From assembly GCA_017482005.1 (NCBI GenBank), contig JAFUOI010000007.1, positions 62,001 to 126,000 of the forward strand: DNA of 64,000 nt, written 5' to 3'. Of this stretch, positions 35,572 to 45,221 are shown one piece after another (within the stretch, counting starts at the first letter, position 1; each line of letters begins with the position of its first letter). The position numbers and the translations under genes are program-made. This DNA is from Lachnospiraceae bacterium. Its GTDB lineage: Bacteria > Bacillota_A > Clostridia > Lachnospirales > Lachnospiraceae. The notes under the pieces are model-generated. The model searched no databases. It had not been told where the DNA came from and was given only the letters and a program-made list of their open reading frames with translations.

Positions 35572-37194
35572 ATGAGTGAGAGAAACAGAAGAACAAATTA
35601 TATGAAACAGAGCGGTGTCAGAGGTGTGGCTTCGTGGCTGATTCTGCTTATGTTTGTTATAAAGATGATTTATATGTCATATAAAAATGGAATGTTCGGC
35701 ATGACTTTTTATGCATATTCTTCCGCATTATTTATGATGGTTTATATTTTGTGTGGTTTTGCTGTTGTACCCATTCTGAAAAAGATGGTTTTTTTTCAGA
35801 TACATCATGGGAGCTATCGCAACGGGACGAAAGTTTACAGAACCGTATCAGGCGTGATGTTGACCGTGGCAGGTGTAATTGCCGTTATACTGTTTTTGTT
35901 TTCGGCAAAGATTAGTTTGGTGCTATTTGGAACAGGATTATGTTCCTTCATGATTAGAATAATGGCGATTGCAATTATGTTTTGGATTCCGGCCCTTTGT
36001 CTTAAGGGATATATGGAAGGGCTTGGAAATTCTATGCCGGGAATATTTTCAGATGTTGTAGCACATAGTATCGGACTTGCGGTTACCATTCTTTTTCAAC
36101 CGGCATTTGCAGAGTACGGAAGGAAAGTTGCAGCACTTGTAAGACAGGATTCTTATGCCTACGCGTATGCAGCATGCAGTGGCGGACTTGGTCTTTTAAT
36201 CGGAGGGATTGTGAACTTTCTGCTTCTTTTATGTATTCGGACAGTATTTGGAAAAGAACTCAGGAAACGTATTCATGGTGAAGAAATGCGAAAAACAGAT
36301 TCCACTCAGGATATTTTGTGGAATTTTTTCGGCAGTTATATAAAAACGGCTTTTGTAGAACATATCGGAGTTGTGCTTGCTTTTGTTTTACTTGTTTTAT
36401 ACGGAAGAACGCCGGAAAAATCCGAAGCCGGAGCAGGAATGATTTATACGGGAATTTGGGTAATCATACTTCCGGCAGCACTTCTTGCATGGCAAATTGT
36501 AATGCCGTTTGTAAGGCATCTTTCTGCGATAATGAAACAGGCGGATTTTCACCATGCAAAAGAAAGGATGTCTTTTTATTTAAAATTGCTATCTTATAGT
36601 ATATTGCCGTATTTTTCAGCTGTGTTTGCTCTTGCACCGTTGCTGGGAAAAGTATTATTTGATACGGAACAGACAGATTTTATTTTGTTTATGCGGATTG
36701 GCGCGGTAATCGGATGTCTGCTCTGTTACGGAATCTTTTTCAGGCAGGCAGGGAATGTTCTGTTAAAACCTTATGTCCGGAATATTTATGCAGGATTGCT
36801 TGGAATTTTAGGAGTTATTTTTTGGTTTGTTTTGGACCGTAGCGGTATGAATCCGCAACTATGCTTTGTATATGCATATATGTTGGCATGTTTGTCCTAT
36901 ATCCTTTTAACAGGATTTATGACATTGAAAAAAATACGTATATACAATCGATTATTGCGAAGCGTTGTGTTACCTGTTGCTTCGGCAGTTTTTGCCTCGG
37001 CAGTTGTGTTTGGTGTATATATTCTCATGGAGAAAATACCGGGATGGATTACGGTATTGGTCTGTGGTGTGGTTGTATATTTACTGCATAATATTGTAAT
37101 TGTGCTGTTTGATGTGTTTGAACAGCATGAGTGGACGGAGATACCGGCAAAGAAATTTCCTGTTTCATTTGCAAGATTAATCGGAAAGTATTAA
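35572..37194 (+). CDS. MOP-superfamily flippase (SpoVB/MurJ-like polysaccharide exporter)
   Basis: A 540-residue membrane protein with 12-14 hydrophobic spans and almost no soluble part, typical of SpoVB/MurJ/Wzx lipid-linked oligosaccharide flippases. RSGVRGVASWLILLM at the start and basic loops between spans are consistent. Short Lys/Arg-rich loops separate the spans (RKRIHGEEMRKTD). A bofC-like gene follows and ybeY precedes, which hints at a sporulation role but does not prove it. AGAGGA precedes the ATG. Confidence 0.75.
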   Translation: MSERNRRTNYMKQSGVRGVASWLILLMFVIKMIYMSYKNGMFGMTFYAYSSALFMMVYILCGFAVVPILKKMVFFQIHHGSYRNGTKVYRTVSGVMLTVAGVIAVILFLFSAKISLVLFGTGLCSFMIRIMAIAIMFWIPALCLKGYMEGLGNSMPGIFSDVVAHSIGLAVTILFQPAFAEYGRKVAALVRQDSYAYAYAACSGGLGLLIGGIVNFLLLLCIRTVFGKELRKRIHGEEMRKTDSTQDILWNFFGSYIKTAFVEHIGVVLAFVLLVLYGRTPEKSEAGAGMIYTGIWVIILPAALLAWQIVMPFVRHLSAIMKQADFHHAKERMSFYLKLLSYSILPYFSAVFALAPLLGKVLFDTEQTDFILFMRIGAVIGCLLCYGIFFRQAGNVLLKPYVRNIYAGLLGILGVIFWFVLDRSGMNPQLCFVYAYMLACLSYILLTGFMTLKKIRIYNRLLRSVVLPVASAVFASAVVFGVYILMEKIPGWITVLVCGVVVYLLHNIVIVLFDVFEQHEWTEIPAKKFPVSFARLIGKY

Positions 37195-37207
37195 AAAAAT
37201 AAATACG

Positions 37208-37273
37208 GTAATACTGATACAAGAACGAATTGCAAGGAGTGCACATGAAGACTGTTTATCGTATCAGTATTAT
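37208..37273 (+). promoter_or_regulatory. Inverted repeat enclosing the start of the bofC-like gene
   Basis: TAATACTGATAC (37209-37220) and GTATCAGTATTA (37261-37272) are perfect 12-bp complements, extendable by one G-U pair (37208/37273). The 40-nt loop contains AAGGAG and the ATG at 37245; the 3' arm lies in codons 6-10. In RNA this could hide or present the start region. A chance match of this length is not excluded. Confidence 0.4.
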
Positions 37274-37934
37274 ATTAAATGTTTTGTTTGCAGGATATAT
37301 TCTCATTAGGGGAAGTGAAATCCTGATAAAGGAACACCTTATAAATAATGCAACTTCAGGACAACAGATTGAATATGAGGAAAATAAAGTATCCGAAACA
37401 GCAGCTGCGGAGGAACATATTACATGTGATACTGTTTATACAATCTCAGAGTATGATCTTTCTACCGGAAGACAGGAAGTATATCAGCATCTTCTTCCGA
37501 CATCATTTATCGGGATGAATAGGACGCAGCTTATGGAATGGATGGAAGATTATAACCGACATGCATCTCTGGAGGATTTAGAGAAGGGTTTTTTATCCAT
37601 GGAGCTGTTATCTTTTTCTGAACAGGAAATCCGGGTACGTAAACGTATAGAAAGTGCACGGGATGAGGTGACACCCATTGAGCAACCGGAGCAGATGGTA
37701 TTGACCGGACTAAATGAACCGGAGACTGTTTCGCAGAACGGAATCTGTTATGGATATATTTTGGCACAGGATGGATTACTTACTGTGTATGACGGAAATC
37801 GGCGTCATGTAATTTTATATACAGATATTTCTTTGTTTGATCTTCCGGAAGAGATACAGCAGGAAATTCTGGACGGCAAAGAAGTCGCGTCGGAGCAGGA
37901 GTTATATAATCTGCTCGAATCGTACTCCAGCTAA
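37245..37934 (+). CDS. BofC-like protein with N-terminal membrane anchor
   Basis: A 229-residue protein with one N-terminal hydrophobic segment (ISIILNVLFAGYILI, residues 6-21) and an extracytoplasmic body. The C-terminal 70 residues (YILAQDGLLTVYDGN..YTDISLFDLPEEIQQEILDGKEV) resemble the BofC C-terminal domain, whose Bacillus protein acts in the intermembrane space during sporulation signalling. The start at 37245 has AAGGAG 5 bp upstream. The resemblance is by eye, so the name is tentative. It directly follows the SpoVB-like flippase. Confidence 0.6.
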   Translation: MKTVYRISIILNVLFAGYILIRGSEILIKEHLINNATSGQQIEYEENKVSETAAAEEHITCDTVYTISEYDLSTGRQEVYQHLLPTSFIGMNRTQLMEWMEDYNRHASLEDLEKGFLSMELLSFSEQEIRVRKRIESARDEVTPIEQPEQMVLTGLNEPETVSQNGICYGYILAQDGLLTVYDGNRRHVILYTDISLFDLPEEIQQEILDGKEVASEQELYNLLESYSS

Positions 37935-37957
37935 TGAGTACGCAGAAAGGAAACAAC

Positions 37958-39211
37958 ATGCGGATAGGAATCATAGGCGGCGGTGCTGCAGGTATGATGG
38001 CTGCAATTTTTGCGGCAAAGTGCGGCGGCAACGTTACAATTATGGAACATACAGGAAGAATTGGTAAAAAAATATTATCCACCGGTAACGGAAAGTGTAA
38101 TTTTACAAATCAGCAGCTTTCGAAGGATGATTATAACGGGAATCATCCTTCTTTTGCGGAAAAAATACTTGCTCGTTTTGACCAGTTTGCGGCGGTTGAT
38201 TTTTTTGAATCAATCGGAATGCTTACGGTTTCGAAGAGAGACGGATACTATTATCCCGAGACGGGACAGGCTTCCACTGTGTTGAATGTTTTGAGATATC
38301 AGTTGGACAGTCTTGGGGTCTGTATTATGACAGAAACTTACATAAAAGAAGTCCGTAAATGTGAGAACGGATCTTTTCTGGTGTTAACCCGGGAGAAGGA
38401 CTATCGGTTTGACAAACTGATACTTGCCTGCGGCGGAAATGCAGCACCGGCGACAGGTTCAGACGGAAGCGGATATAAGCTTGCAATAGAATTCGGACAT
38501 AGAATTATCAGACCATTACCGGTACTCACATATTTAAAGAGTAAGGAACCTTCTTTAAAGGAATTGGCAGGGGTCCGTGTCAATGCAGGACTTTCATTGT
38601 TTGCAGATGATGAACTCCTGCAAAAGGAGGCAGGAGAACTTCAGCTTAACAAGGACAATATTTCCGGAATTCCGGTATTTCAGCTCAGCCACGAGGCTGT
38701 GCAAGCTCTTGCAAAAAAGAAAAAAACAGAAGTTTTTGTAGATTTTCTGCCGAAATTATCGGAGGAAAGTGTATATAAGCGTATATATAAATTGAAAGAA
38801 ATGTATCCGCATCTTCCGGTAAGCGATGTGCTTTGCGGAATGCTTCATAAAAAAGTGTGCGGTGCGATTTTACATTGCAACAATCTATCGTTTGAAAAAA
38901 AGATGGACAAATTGTCGGAGAAAGAAATAAAAGCTCTTGTTTCATGTATAAAGTGTTATACATTCCTTATTTCCGGATATCCGGGATTTGAGGCGGCACA
39001 GGCAACGATGGGCGGTGTCGATACCGCCGAAATAGATGAGAATATGATGTCAAAAATAGTAGATGGGCTTTATTTTGCCGGTGAGATCGTCGATGTTGAC
39101 GGAAGATGCGGCGGATACAATCTGCAGTGGGCATGGAGCAGCGGATTCGTTGCAGGATGTCACAGTGTAAACGGAGAAACGCCATGTTACGAATCAGTCA
39201 GTGTAAAGTAA
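37958..39211 (+). CDS. HI0933-family FAD-dependent oxidoreductase
   Basis: A 417-residue flavoprotein with the dinucleotide fold GIIGGGAAGMMAAIFAA at the N-terminus, the family motif STGNGKCNFTN and a C-terminal GGVDTAEI..GLYFAGEIVDVDGRCGGYNLQWAWSSG. YhiN and related members are of uncertain function. AAAGGA with a 6-bp gap supports the ATG at 37958; an in-frame ATG at 37934 overlaps the previous stop. The next flavoprotein gene overlaps by 28 bp. Confidence 0.82.
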   Translation: MRIGIIGGGAAGMMAAIFAAKCGGNVTIMEHTGRIGKKILSTGNGKCNFTNQQLSKDDYNGNHPSFAEKILARFDQFAAVDFFESIGMLTVSKRDGYYYPETGQASTVLNVLRYQLDSLGVCIMTETYIKEVRKCENGSFLVLTREKDYRFDKLILACGGNAAPATGSDGSGYKLAIEFGHRIIRPLPVLTYLKSKEPSLKELAGVRVNAGLSLFADDELLQKEAGELQLNKDNISGIPVFQLSHEAVQALAKKKKTEVFVDFLPKLSEESVYKRIYKLKEMYPHLPVSDVLCGMLHKKVCGAILHCNNLSFEKKMDKLSEKEIKALVSCIKCYTFLISGYPGFEAAQATMGGVDTAEIDENMMSKIVDGLYFAGEIVDVDGRCGGYNLQWAWSSGFVAGCHSVNGETPCYESVSVK

Positions 39212-40794
39212 ATATCGGATATACGCAGGAAGATGTATGTCGGAAGATTGCGTCAATCCTTCGGATTCGTCCGGATGAGATTTTAAAGTTTGAAATCAGG
39301 AAAGAGTCATTGGATGCCAGAAAAAAACCGGATATTTTTTATTCCCTTACGGTCGATGTCTCTGTAGCACAGGAAAAAAAGGTGATAAGCAGATGTAAAA
39401 GTAAAGACGTACAGCGTCTGACAGAGAGCGCCTACCGCTTTCCTTTTCCGGAGAAAGCAGCAGTTTTGAAGAGCCCCGTGATTATAGGAGCCGGTCCGGC
39501 AGGACTTGTCTGTGCGTATTATCTGGCAAAGTGCGGGTTTGCGCCCGTGGTACTTGAACGCGGCAAATGTGTTACGGAACGTATGGAAGATGTGGAGAAG
39601 TTTTGGAATACAGGTGTTTTGAATCCGGATTCCAATGTACAGTTTGGGGAAGGCGGAGCAGGAACTTTTTCCGACGGAAAGTTAAATACTCTCGTCAAAG
39701 ATAAATTCGGAAGATGCAGGGAGATTCTTGAGCTTTTTGTAAAGATGGGTGCACCTGCAGATATTATATACAAACAAAAACCCCATGTCGGAACGGATAT
39801 GCTTGTGGATATGGTGCAAAATCTCCGCAGGGCGATTGTGCAGTCCGGTGGAAGTGTGTGCTTTCAAAGTCAGGTTACGGATCTACAGATTACTGATGGA
39901 AAAGTCAGTGCTGTTGTCGTGAACGGGACGGAGCGGATAGAAACAGACCGGGTTGTACTTGCAATCGGACACAGTGCCCGTGATACGTTTCAGATGCTTC
40001 TGGAAAGAGAACTGCAAATGCAGCCGAAGTCTTTTGCTGTAGGATATCGTGTCCAACATTTTCAAAAAGATATCGATTTGGCACAGTACGGAAAACAGGA
40101 AGATGATATATATGAGATGCTTGGTGCTGCACCATATAAACTTACAGCATCATCTTCCTCAGGCAGGGGCGTGTATTCCTTCTGCATGTGTCCGGGAGGA
40201 TATGTAGTTAATGCATCCTCAGAACCCGCTCGCCTTGCGGTAAATGGAATGAGCTACCGCGATAGAGACAGCGGTGTAGCAAACAGTGCGATTATTATTT
40301 CGGTAACACCGGATGATTTTCGTGACAAAGGACCCCTTGGTGGTGTAGAATTTCAGAGGGGACTGGAAGAGGCAGCTTATGAGCTGGCAGACGGGAAAAT
40401 ACCGTTGCAGACGTTCGTTGATTATAAAGCAGGGAAGAAAACAACAGATATCAGTGATTGCCTTCCGGTACGTGTGAAAGGACAATACGGCGGTGCAAAT
40501 CTGAGAGGATTACTTCCGAAAGAACTTGAGGAAGCATTTCTTGAGGGAATGGAACAGTTTGGAAAAAGTATTGAAGCTTTTGATGATGATAAGACAGTTC
40601 TTGCGGGTGTGGAGAGCAGAACATCCTCCCCGGTAAGAATTGTGCGAAATGAAACCGGGCAATCCAATATTATAGGAATTTATCCGTGCGGCGAAGGTGC
40701 AGGTTATGCGGGAGGTATTACTTCCGCGGCGATGGACGGACTTCTCATTGCTGAGAAGATTGCATGCTCTTTCAGCAGGTATGACACAAAATAA
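39184..40794 (+). CDS. Uncharacterised FAD-dependent dehydrogenase (COG2509 type)
   Basis: A 536-residue flavoprotein: a short N-terminal alpha/beta part (about residues 1-95), then VIIGAGPAGLVCAYYLAKCGF, the signature QFGEGGAGTFSDGKLNT and a C-terminal FAD-binding GIYPCGEGAGYAGGI. Proteins of this group are conserved in Clostridia with no known substrate. The ATG at 39184 follows GGAGA; the longer frame from 39106 overlaps the preceding flavoprotein gene further. Overlap with the previous gene suggests joint expression. Confidence 0.8.
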   Translation: MLRISQCKVNIGYTQEDVCRKIASILRIRPDEILKFEIRKESLDARKKPDIFYSLTVDVSVAQEKKVISRCKSKDVQRLTESAYRFPFPEKAAVLKSPVIIGAGPAGLVCAYYLAKCGFAPVVLERGKCVTERMEDVEKFWNTGVLNPDSNVQFGEGGAGTFSDGKLNTLVKDKFGRCREILELFVKMGAPADIIYKQKPHVGTDMLVDMVQNLRRAIVQSGGSVCFQSQVTDLQITDGKVSAVVVNGTERIETDRVVLAIGHSARDTFQMLLERELQMQPKSFAVGYRVQHFQKDIDLAQYGKQEDDIYEMLGAAPYKLTASSSSGRGVYSFCMCPGGYVVNASSEPARLAVNGMSYRDRDSGVANSAIIISVTPDDFRDKGPLGGVEFQRGLEEAAYELADGKIPLQTFVDYKAGKKTTDISDCLPVRVKGQYGGANLRGLLPKELEEAFLEGMEQFGKSIEAFDDDKTVLAGVESRTSSPVRIVRNETGQSNIIGIYPCGEGAGYAGGITSAAMDGLLIAEKIACSFSRYDTK

Positions 40795-40816
40795 ACACAG
40801 AAAGAAGATATGATAT

Positions 40817-41671
40817 ATGAATCCGAGAGAATTTTTGAAAGACAAACAGAGAATTGTAGTTAAGATTGGTTCTTCATCTTTGCAACATGCAGAGACTGGC
40901 GATTTGGATTACATTAAACTGGAAGTGCTTGTGCGGGAACTTTGCAATCTCAGAAATCAGGGAAAAGATGTTATTCTTGTTACAAGCGGAGCAATTGCAG
41001 CCGGAAAAAAGGCGGTCCATATTGACAAAAAAGACAATCCGATTGCAGTGAAACAGGCGTGTGCAGCCATCGGACAGGCGCGACTTATGATGACATACCA
41101 GAAGATTTTTGCGGAGTATAATCAGGTTGCGGCACAGATATTGATGACAAAAAATACGATTGTGGATGACCTTAATCGTTTCAATGCAAAAAATACATTT
41201 AATGAATTGTTGAAACTCGGCGTAATTCCGGTTGTAAACGAGAATGATACCGTTGCAACGTATGAGATTGAATTCGGTGACAATGATACACTTTCAGCGA
41301 TTGTTGCATCTCTTGTCGGGGCAGATCTTTTGATTCTTATGTCTGATATTAACGGACTTTATACAGATGACCCGAACCGTAATCCGGATGCAAAGTTTAT
41401 TGATGTTGTGGACCGTATTGATGATAAGATTATGGGAATGGGAAAAGAAAGTACGGGAAGTAATGTTGGTACCGGCGGAATGAATACAAAACTTTCGGCT
41501 GCGAAGATTGCGACCTGTTCCGGTGCAGACATGGTCATTGCCAATGCGTCGGATATTCGTATTCTTCATCGTATTATGGACGGAAGAGACGAAGGAACGG
41601 GAACGTTGTTCAAAGCACATAAGGATGAGAATTTTGATTTGATTACATATGTGGAAAATATGCATAAATAA
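40817..41671 (+). CDS. proB: Glutamate 5-kinase without PUA domain
   Basis: First step of proline synthesis. The 284-residue amino acid kinase domain is complete (VKIGSSSLQ; VTSGAIAAGKK; GTGGMNTKLSAAKIA) but ends before the C-terminal PUA domain of longer ProB proteins, a form seen in several Firmicutes. AGAAAG precedes the ATG. It opens the set proB-DUF896-cyclo-ligase-proA. Confidence 0.94.
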   Translation: MNPREFLKDKQRIVVKIGSSSLQHAETGDLDYIKLEVLVRELCNLRNQGKDVILVTSGAIAAGKKAVHIDKKDNPIAVKQACAAIGQARLMMTYQKIFAEYNQVAAQILMTKNTIVDDLNRFNAKNTFNELLKLGVIPVVNENDTVATYEIEFGDNDTLSAIVASLVGADLLILMSDINGLYTDDPNRNPDAKFIDVVDRIDDKIMGMGKESTGSNVGTGGMNTKLSAAKIATCSGADMVIANASDIRILHRIMDGRDEGTGTLFKAHKDENFDLITYVENMHK

Positions 41672-41683
41672 AAGGAGACAGTT

Positions 41684-41905
41684 ATGGAAAAATCCAGAAT
41701 TGACCGTATCAATGAGTTGTATCACAAATCACAGGCGGAAGGTCTGACGGAAGAAGAAAAAAAAGAACAAAAACTTTTACGTGAGGAGTATATTGCAATC
41801 GTAAGAGCTAATTTCCGCAGTCAGCTTAACAACATTGATATACAAAACGAAGACGGTTCAATAACCAATCTCGGAGAGAAGTATGGAAACAAAGAAGAAA
41901 ATTAG
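41684..41905 (+). CDS. DUF896 (YnzC/UPF0291) family protein
   Basis: A 73-residue helical protein with the family pattern RIDRINELYHKSQAEGLTEEEKKEQKLLREEYI and FRSQLNNI. Function is unknown; the Bacillus member YnzC lies in the SOS-induced yneA operon. AAAGGAG precedes the ATG, and the end overlaps the next gene by 23 bp. Why it sits among proline genes is not clear. Confidence 0.9.
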   Translation: MEKSRIDRINELYHKSQAEGLTEEEKKEQKLLREEYIAIVRANFRSQLNNIDIQNEDGSITNLGEKYGNKEEN

Positions 41906-42449
41906 ACGGGAGATTTTAGCACTCAGAGATAAACTTTCCGGAGAAGAAAGAATTCGCTTGAGCAGTGAAATTTTCCGAAGGATAGAAAACCTTCCGGATT
42001 TTCAGAAGGCGGATAAACTTCTTTTGTTTGCGGGCTACGGATCGGAACCGGATACATTACCGCTTCTTGACAAATGTATCGCAAGAGGAAAAAGAGTGTA
42101 TTGTCCGGTTGTACTCGGCGATGAGATGGAATTTTACCGGATTACATCAGTGGATGAACTGAAAATAGGCTATAAAGGTATTTTAGAGCCCTGTCCGTCC
42201 AAGGAAGGAAGATATATTCCAGGTGATTATGATTTTATGCTTGTTCCGGGGACGGTTTTTGACAGGCAGGGAAATCGTATCGGTTACGGAAAAGGATTCT
42301 ATGATAAGTATTTATCCGGCGGTTTTCCCGGAAAAATGGCGGCTGTTGCTTTCAGTTTTCAGATTGTTGAAAACGGAAGGATTCCGACAGAGCCGACCGA
42401 TCATAAAATCAACTGTATTGTGACGGAGAATGAGATTATCAGACTCTGA
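41883..42449 (+). CDS. 5-formyltetrahydrofolate cyclo-ligase
   Basis: Converts 5-formyl-THF to 5,10-methenyl-THF with ATP. The 188-residue protein has the N-terminal basic start KKKIRREILALRDKLS and the family motif IGYGKGFYDKYL with PGTVFDRQGNR before it. GGAGAG precedes the ATG, inside the end of the DUF896 gene. It links to the one-carbon function of fhs elsewhere in the window. Confidence 0.92.
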   Translation: METKKKIRREILALRDKLSGEERIRLSSEIFRRIENLPDFQKADKLLLFAGYGSEPDTLPLLDKCIARGKRVYCPVVLGDEMEFYRITSVDELKIGYKGILEPCPSKEGRYIPGDYDFMLVPGTVFDRQGNRIGYGKGFYDKYLSGGFPGKMAAVAFSFQIVENGRIPTEPTDHKINCIVTENEIIRL

Positions 42450-42464
42450 GAAAGGATAGAAGAT

Positions 42465-43715
42465 ATGGAATTAAAAGAACTCGGAAAACGTGCAAAACAA
42501 GCAAAATATGAGGTGGCACTTCTAAGTACTGAAACCAAAAATGATCTTTTACATAAGATTGCGGAGGCGCTTGTGGCCGATGCGGATAATATTATTGCCC
42601 AAAATGAGATTGATATGGAAAACGGACGTAAAAATAATATGCATCCGGGACTATTAGATCGTTTGATGCTTAACCGTGAACGCGTCGAGGCAATTGCAGA
42701 GGGACTGGAGCAGGTTGCAATGCTTCCGGATCCGGTTGGAACTGTGCTTGAAACATTTACGCGCCCGAACCGTATGGTAATCGAGAAAGTCAGTGTTCCG
42801 ATGGGGGTTATCGGTATAATATATGAGTCACGTCCTAATGTGACGCCGGATGCCTTCGGTCTCTGTTTTAAGGCCGGAAATGCCGTAATCTTAAAAGGTG
42901 GATCCGATTGTATTTATTCCAACAAAGCAATTACGGACTGTATTCGAAAAACATTGTCCGAGAGCGGCCATAATCCGGATATGATTCAGCTGATTGAGGC
43001 GACGGACCGTAGTGTTACAGCAGAATTTATGAAAATGAAAGAGTATGTGGATGTGCTTATTCCGCGCGGTGGTGCAGGACTGATCCGTGCTGTTGTGGAA
43101 AATGCAACAATTCCGGTGATTGAAACCGGAACAGGAAACTGCCATGTATATGTAGACAAAGATGCGGATATTGAAAAAGCCGTTGCTATTGTAATGAATG
43201 CAAAGACCCAGAGAATCGGTGTGTGTAATGCATGTGAATCGCTGGTGGTACATGAAGATATTAAGGCAGAACTTTTACCGGTCTTGGCAAAAAAGCTTCA
43301 GGAGAAAAATGTGGAAATCCGTGCGGATGAAGCGGCAAGGGAAGCGCTCACACAGTTGGAAGGTATTCTTGATGCAACGGAAGAAGATTTTGGTACGGAG
43401 TATTTAGATTATATTATTTCCGTAAAAACAGTCGGCAGTGTGGAAGAAGCGATTGCTCATATTAATAAATACAATACCGGTCATTCCGAATGTATTGTAA
43501 CGGAAAATAAAGAAGCCGCAGACAAATTTAAGCAGCAGGTAGATGCTGCATGTGTATATGCCAATGTTTCAACACGATTTACGGACGGATTTGAGTTTGG
43601 ATTCGGTGCGGAGATCGGTATCAGTACACAAAAGCTTCATGCGAGAGGACCGATGGGACTTCGCGAACTGAATTCTTATAAATATACGATCTCAGGCGAC
43701 GGCCAGATCAGATAG
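42465..43715 (+). CDS. proA: Gamma-glutamyl phosphate reductase
   Basis: Second step of proline synthesis, making glutamate 5-semialdehyde. The 416-residue protein has the aldehyde dehydrogenase fold, the catalytic cysteine in RIGVCNACESL, and the ProA motifs MGVIGIIYESRPNVTPDAF and FGAEIGISTQKLHARGPMGL. AAAGGA precedes the ATG. Confidence 0.96.
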   Translation: MELKELGKRAKQAKYEVALLSTETKNDLLHKIAEALVADADNIIAQNEIDMENGRKNNMHPGLLDRLMLNRERVEAIAEGLEQVAMLPDPVGTVLETFTRPNRMVIEKVSVPMGVIGIIYESRPNVTPDAFGLCFKAGNAVILKGGSDCIYSNKAITDCIRKTLSESGHNPDMIQLIEATDRSVTAEFMKMKEYVDVLIPRGGAGLIRAVVENATIPVIETGTGNCHVYVDKDADIEKAVAIVMNAKTQRIGVCNACESLVVHEDIKAELLPVLAKKLQEKNVEIRADEAAREALTQLEGILDATEEDFGTEYLDYIISVKTVGSVEEAIAHINKYNTGHSECIVTENKEAADKFKQQVDAACVYANVSTRFTDGFEFGFGAEIGISTQKLHARGPMGLRELNSYKYTISGDGQIR

Positions 43716-43730
43716 TATACGAGGTTTTAC

Positions 43731-45191
43731 ATGATCAGAAAAGAAGACTTGGAATTAAAAATGAAAGAGATTGATCTGTCAGTGACACCGCTGGCAGATG
43801 AGCCGGAACGCCAGTATTTTTATATTGCAAAAGCAAAGAAACTGGTAGAAGAGATGACACAGCGTCTGGGCAGAAAACCAACCTTCTGTGTGACAACCTT
43901 TGGGTGTCAGATGAACGCAAGAGATTCGGAGAAACTATCCGGTATTCTTGAGGAAATCGGTTACATAGATAACGGCGGAGATGAAAAATCGGATTTTGTG
44001 ATTTATAATACATGTACTGTACGTGACAATGCCAATCAGAGAGTGTACGGAAGATTGGGTGCGCTGAGTAATTATAAAAAGAAAAATCCGGACATGAAGA
44101 TTGCTCTATGTGGCTGTATGATGCAGGAAGACAGTGTTATTGAAAAGTTAAAAAAGAGTTATCGGTTTGTTGATTTGATTTTCGGAACCCATAATATTTT
44201 TAAATTTGCGGAGCTTGTATGTGATATGCTCGAAAAGGATGGTATGATCGTTGATATTTGGGAGAAAACAGATCAGATTGTGGAAGACCTTCCGATTGTG
44301 CGGAAATACCCGTTCAAATCCGGTATTAATATTATGTTTGGATGTAACAATTTCTGCAGTTATTGTATTGTTCCGTATGTGCGGGGGCGTGAACGGAGCC
44401 GCACGCCGGAGGATATCATCCGTGAAATAGAGATGCTCGTAGCTGACGGCGTAATCGAGATTATGTTGCTCGGACAGAACGTCAATTCTTACGGGAAAAC
44501 ACTGGAAAATCCAATCAGCTTTGCGCAGCTCTTGCAAAGGATTGAGCAGATTGAAGGCCTTGAGAGAATTCGTTTCATGACATCCCATCCGAAGGATCTT
44601 TCGGATGATTTAATTGCTGTGATGCGCGATTCAAAAAAGATATGCAGACATTTGCATTTGCCTCTCCAGTCAGGTTCTACACGCATTTTGGAGAAAATGA
44701 ACCGGCGATATACAAAGGAGCAGTATTTGGAACTCGCTCTTAAAATTCGCAGAGAGATTCCGGATATTTCCCTGACGACAGATATTATCGTCGGATTTCC
44801 GGGAGAGACGGATGAGGATGTGGATGACACGATAGATGTTGTACGCAAAGTCGGTTATGACAATGCATTTACGTTTATATATTCTAAACGTACCGGAACA
44901 CCGGCTGCAGCAATGGAGAATCAGGTGCCGGAGGATGTGGTAAAACGTAATTTTAACCGTGTGCTTGAAACGGTGCAGGAGGTTTCAAAAAACAGGACAC
45001 TTGTGTTTACCGGACAGGTGACGGAAGTGCTTGTGGAGGAACAAAACGAGCATGATGAAAGTCTCGTAACAGGAAGGATGTCCAACAATACGATGGTGCA
45101 TTTCCCGGGAGATATATCGCTTGTCGGAACACTGCAAAAGGTACATTTGGATGAATGTCACGGATTTTATTATACAGGACACAGAGTTTAA
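43731..45191 (+). CDS. miaB: tRNA-2-methylthio-N6-dimethylallyladenosine synthase MiaB
   Basis: Radical-SAM methylthiotransferase acting on A37 of tRNA after MiaA. The 486-residue protein has three N-terminal cluster cysteines (FGCQMNARDSEKL; NTCTVRDNANQR; CGCMMQED), the radical-SAM motif CNNFCSYCIVPYVRGRERSR and a C-terminal TRAM domain (last 65 residues). GAGG precedes the ATG. miaA lies further along, separated by mutS and mutL. Confidence 0.95.
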   Translation: MIRKEDLELKMKEIDLSVTPLADEPERQYFYIAKAKKLVEEMTQRLGRKPTFCVTTFGCQMNARDSEKLSGILEEIGYIDNGGDEKSDFVIYNTCTVRDNANQRVYGRLGALSNYKKKNPDMKIALCGCMMQEDSVIEKLKKSYRFVDLIFGTHNIFKFAELVCDMLEKDGMIVDIWEKTDQIVEDLPIVRKYPFKSGINIMFGCNNFCSYCIVPYVRGRERSRTPEDIIREIEMLVADGVIEIMLLGQNVNSYGKTLENPISFAQLLQRIEQIEGLERIRFMTSHPKDLSDDLIAVMRDSKKICRHLHLPLQSGSTRILEKMNRRYTKEQYLELALKIRREIPDISLTTDIIVGFPGETDEDVDDTIDVVRKVGYDNAFTFIYSKRTGTPAAAMENQVPEDVVKRNFNRVLETVQEVSKNRTLVFTGQVTEVLVEEQNEHDESLVTGRMSNNTMVHFPGDISLVGTLQKVHLDECHGFYYTGHRV

Positions 45192-45221
45192 GATTGATTT
45201 TTGTATGAAGTGAGGCAAATA

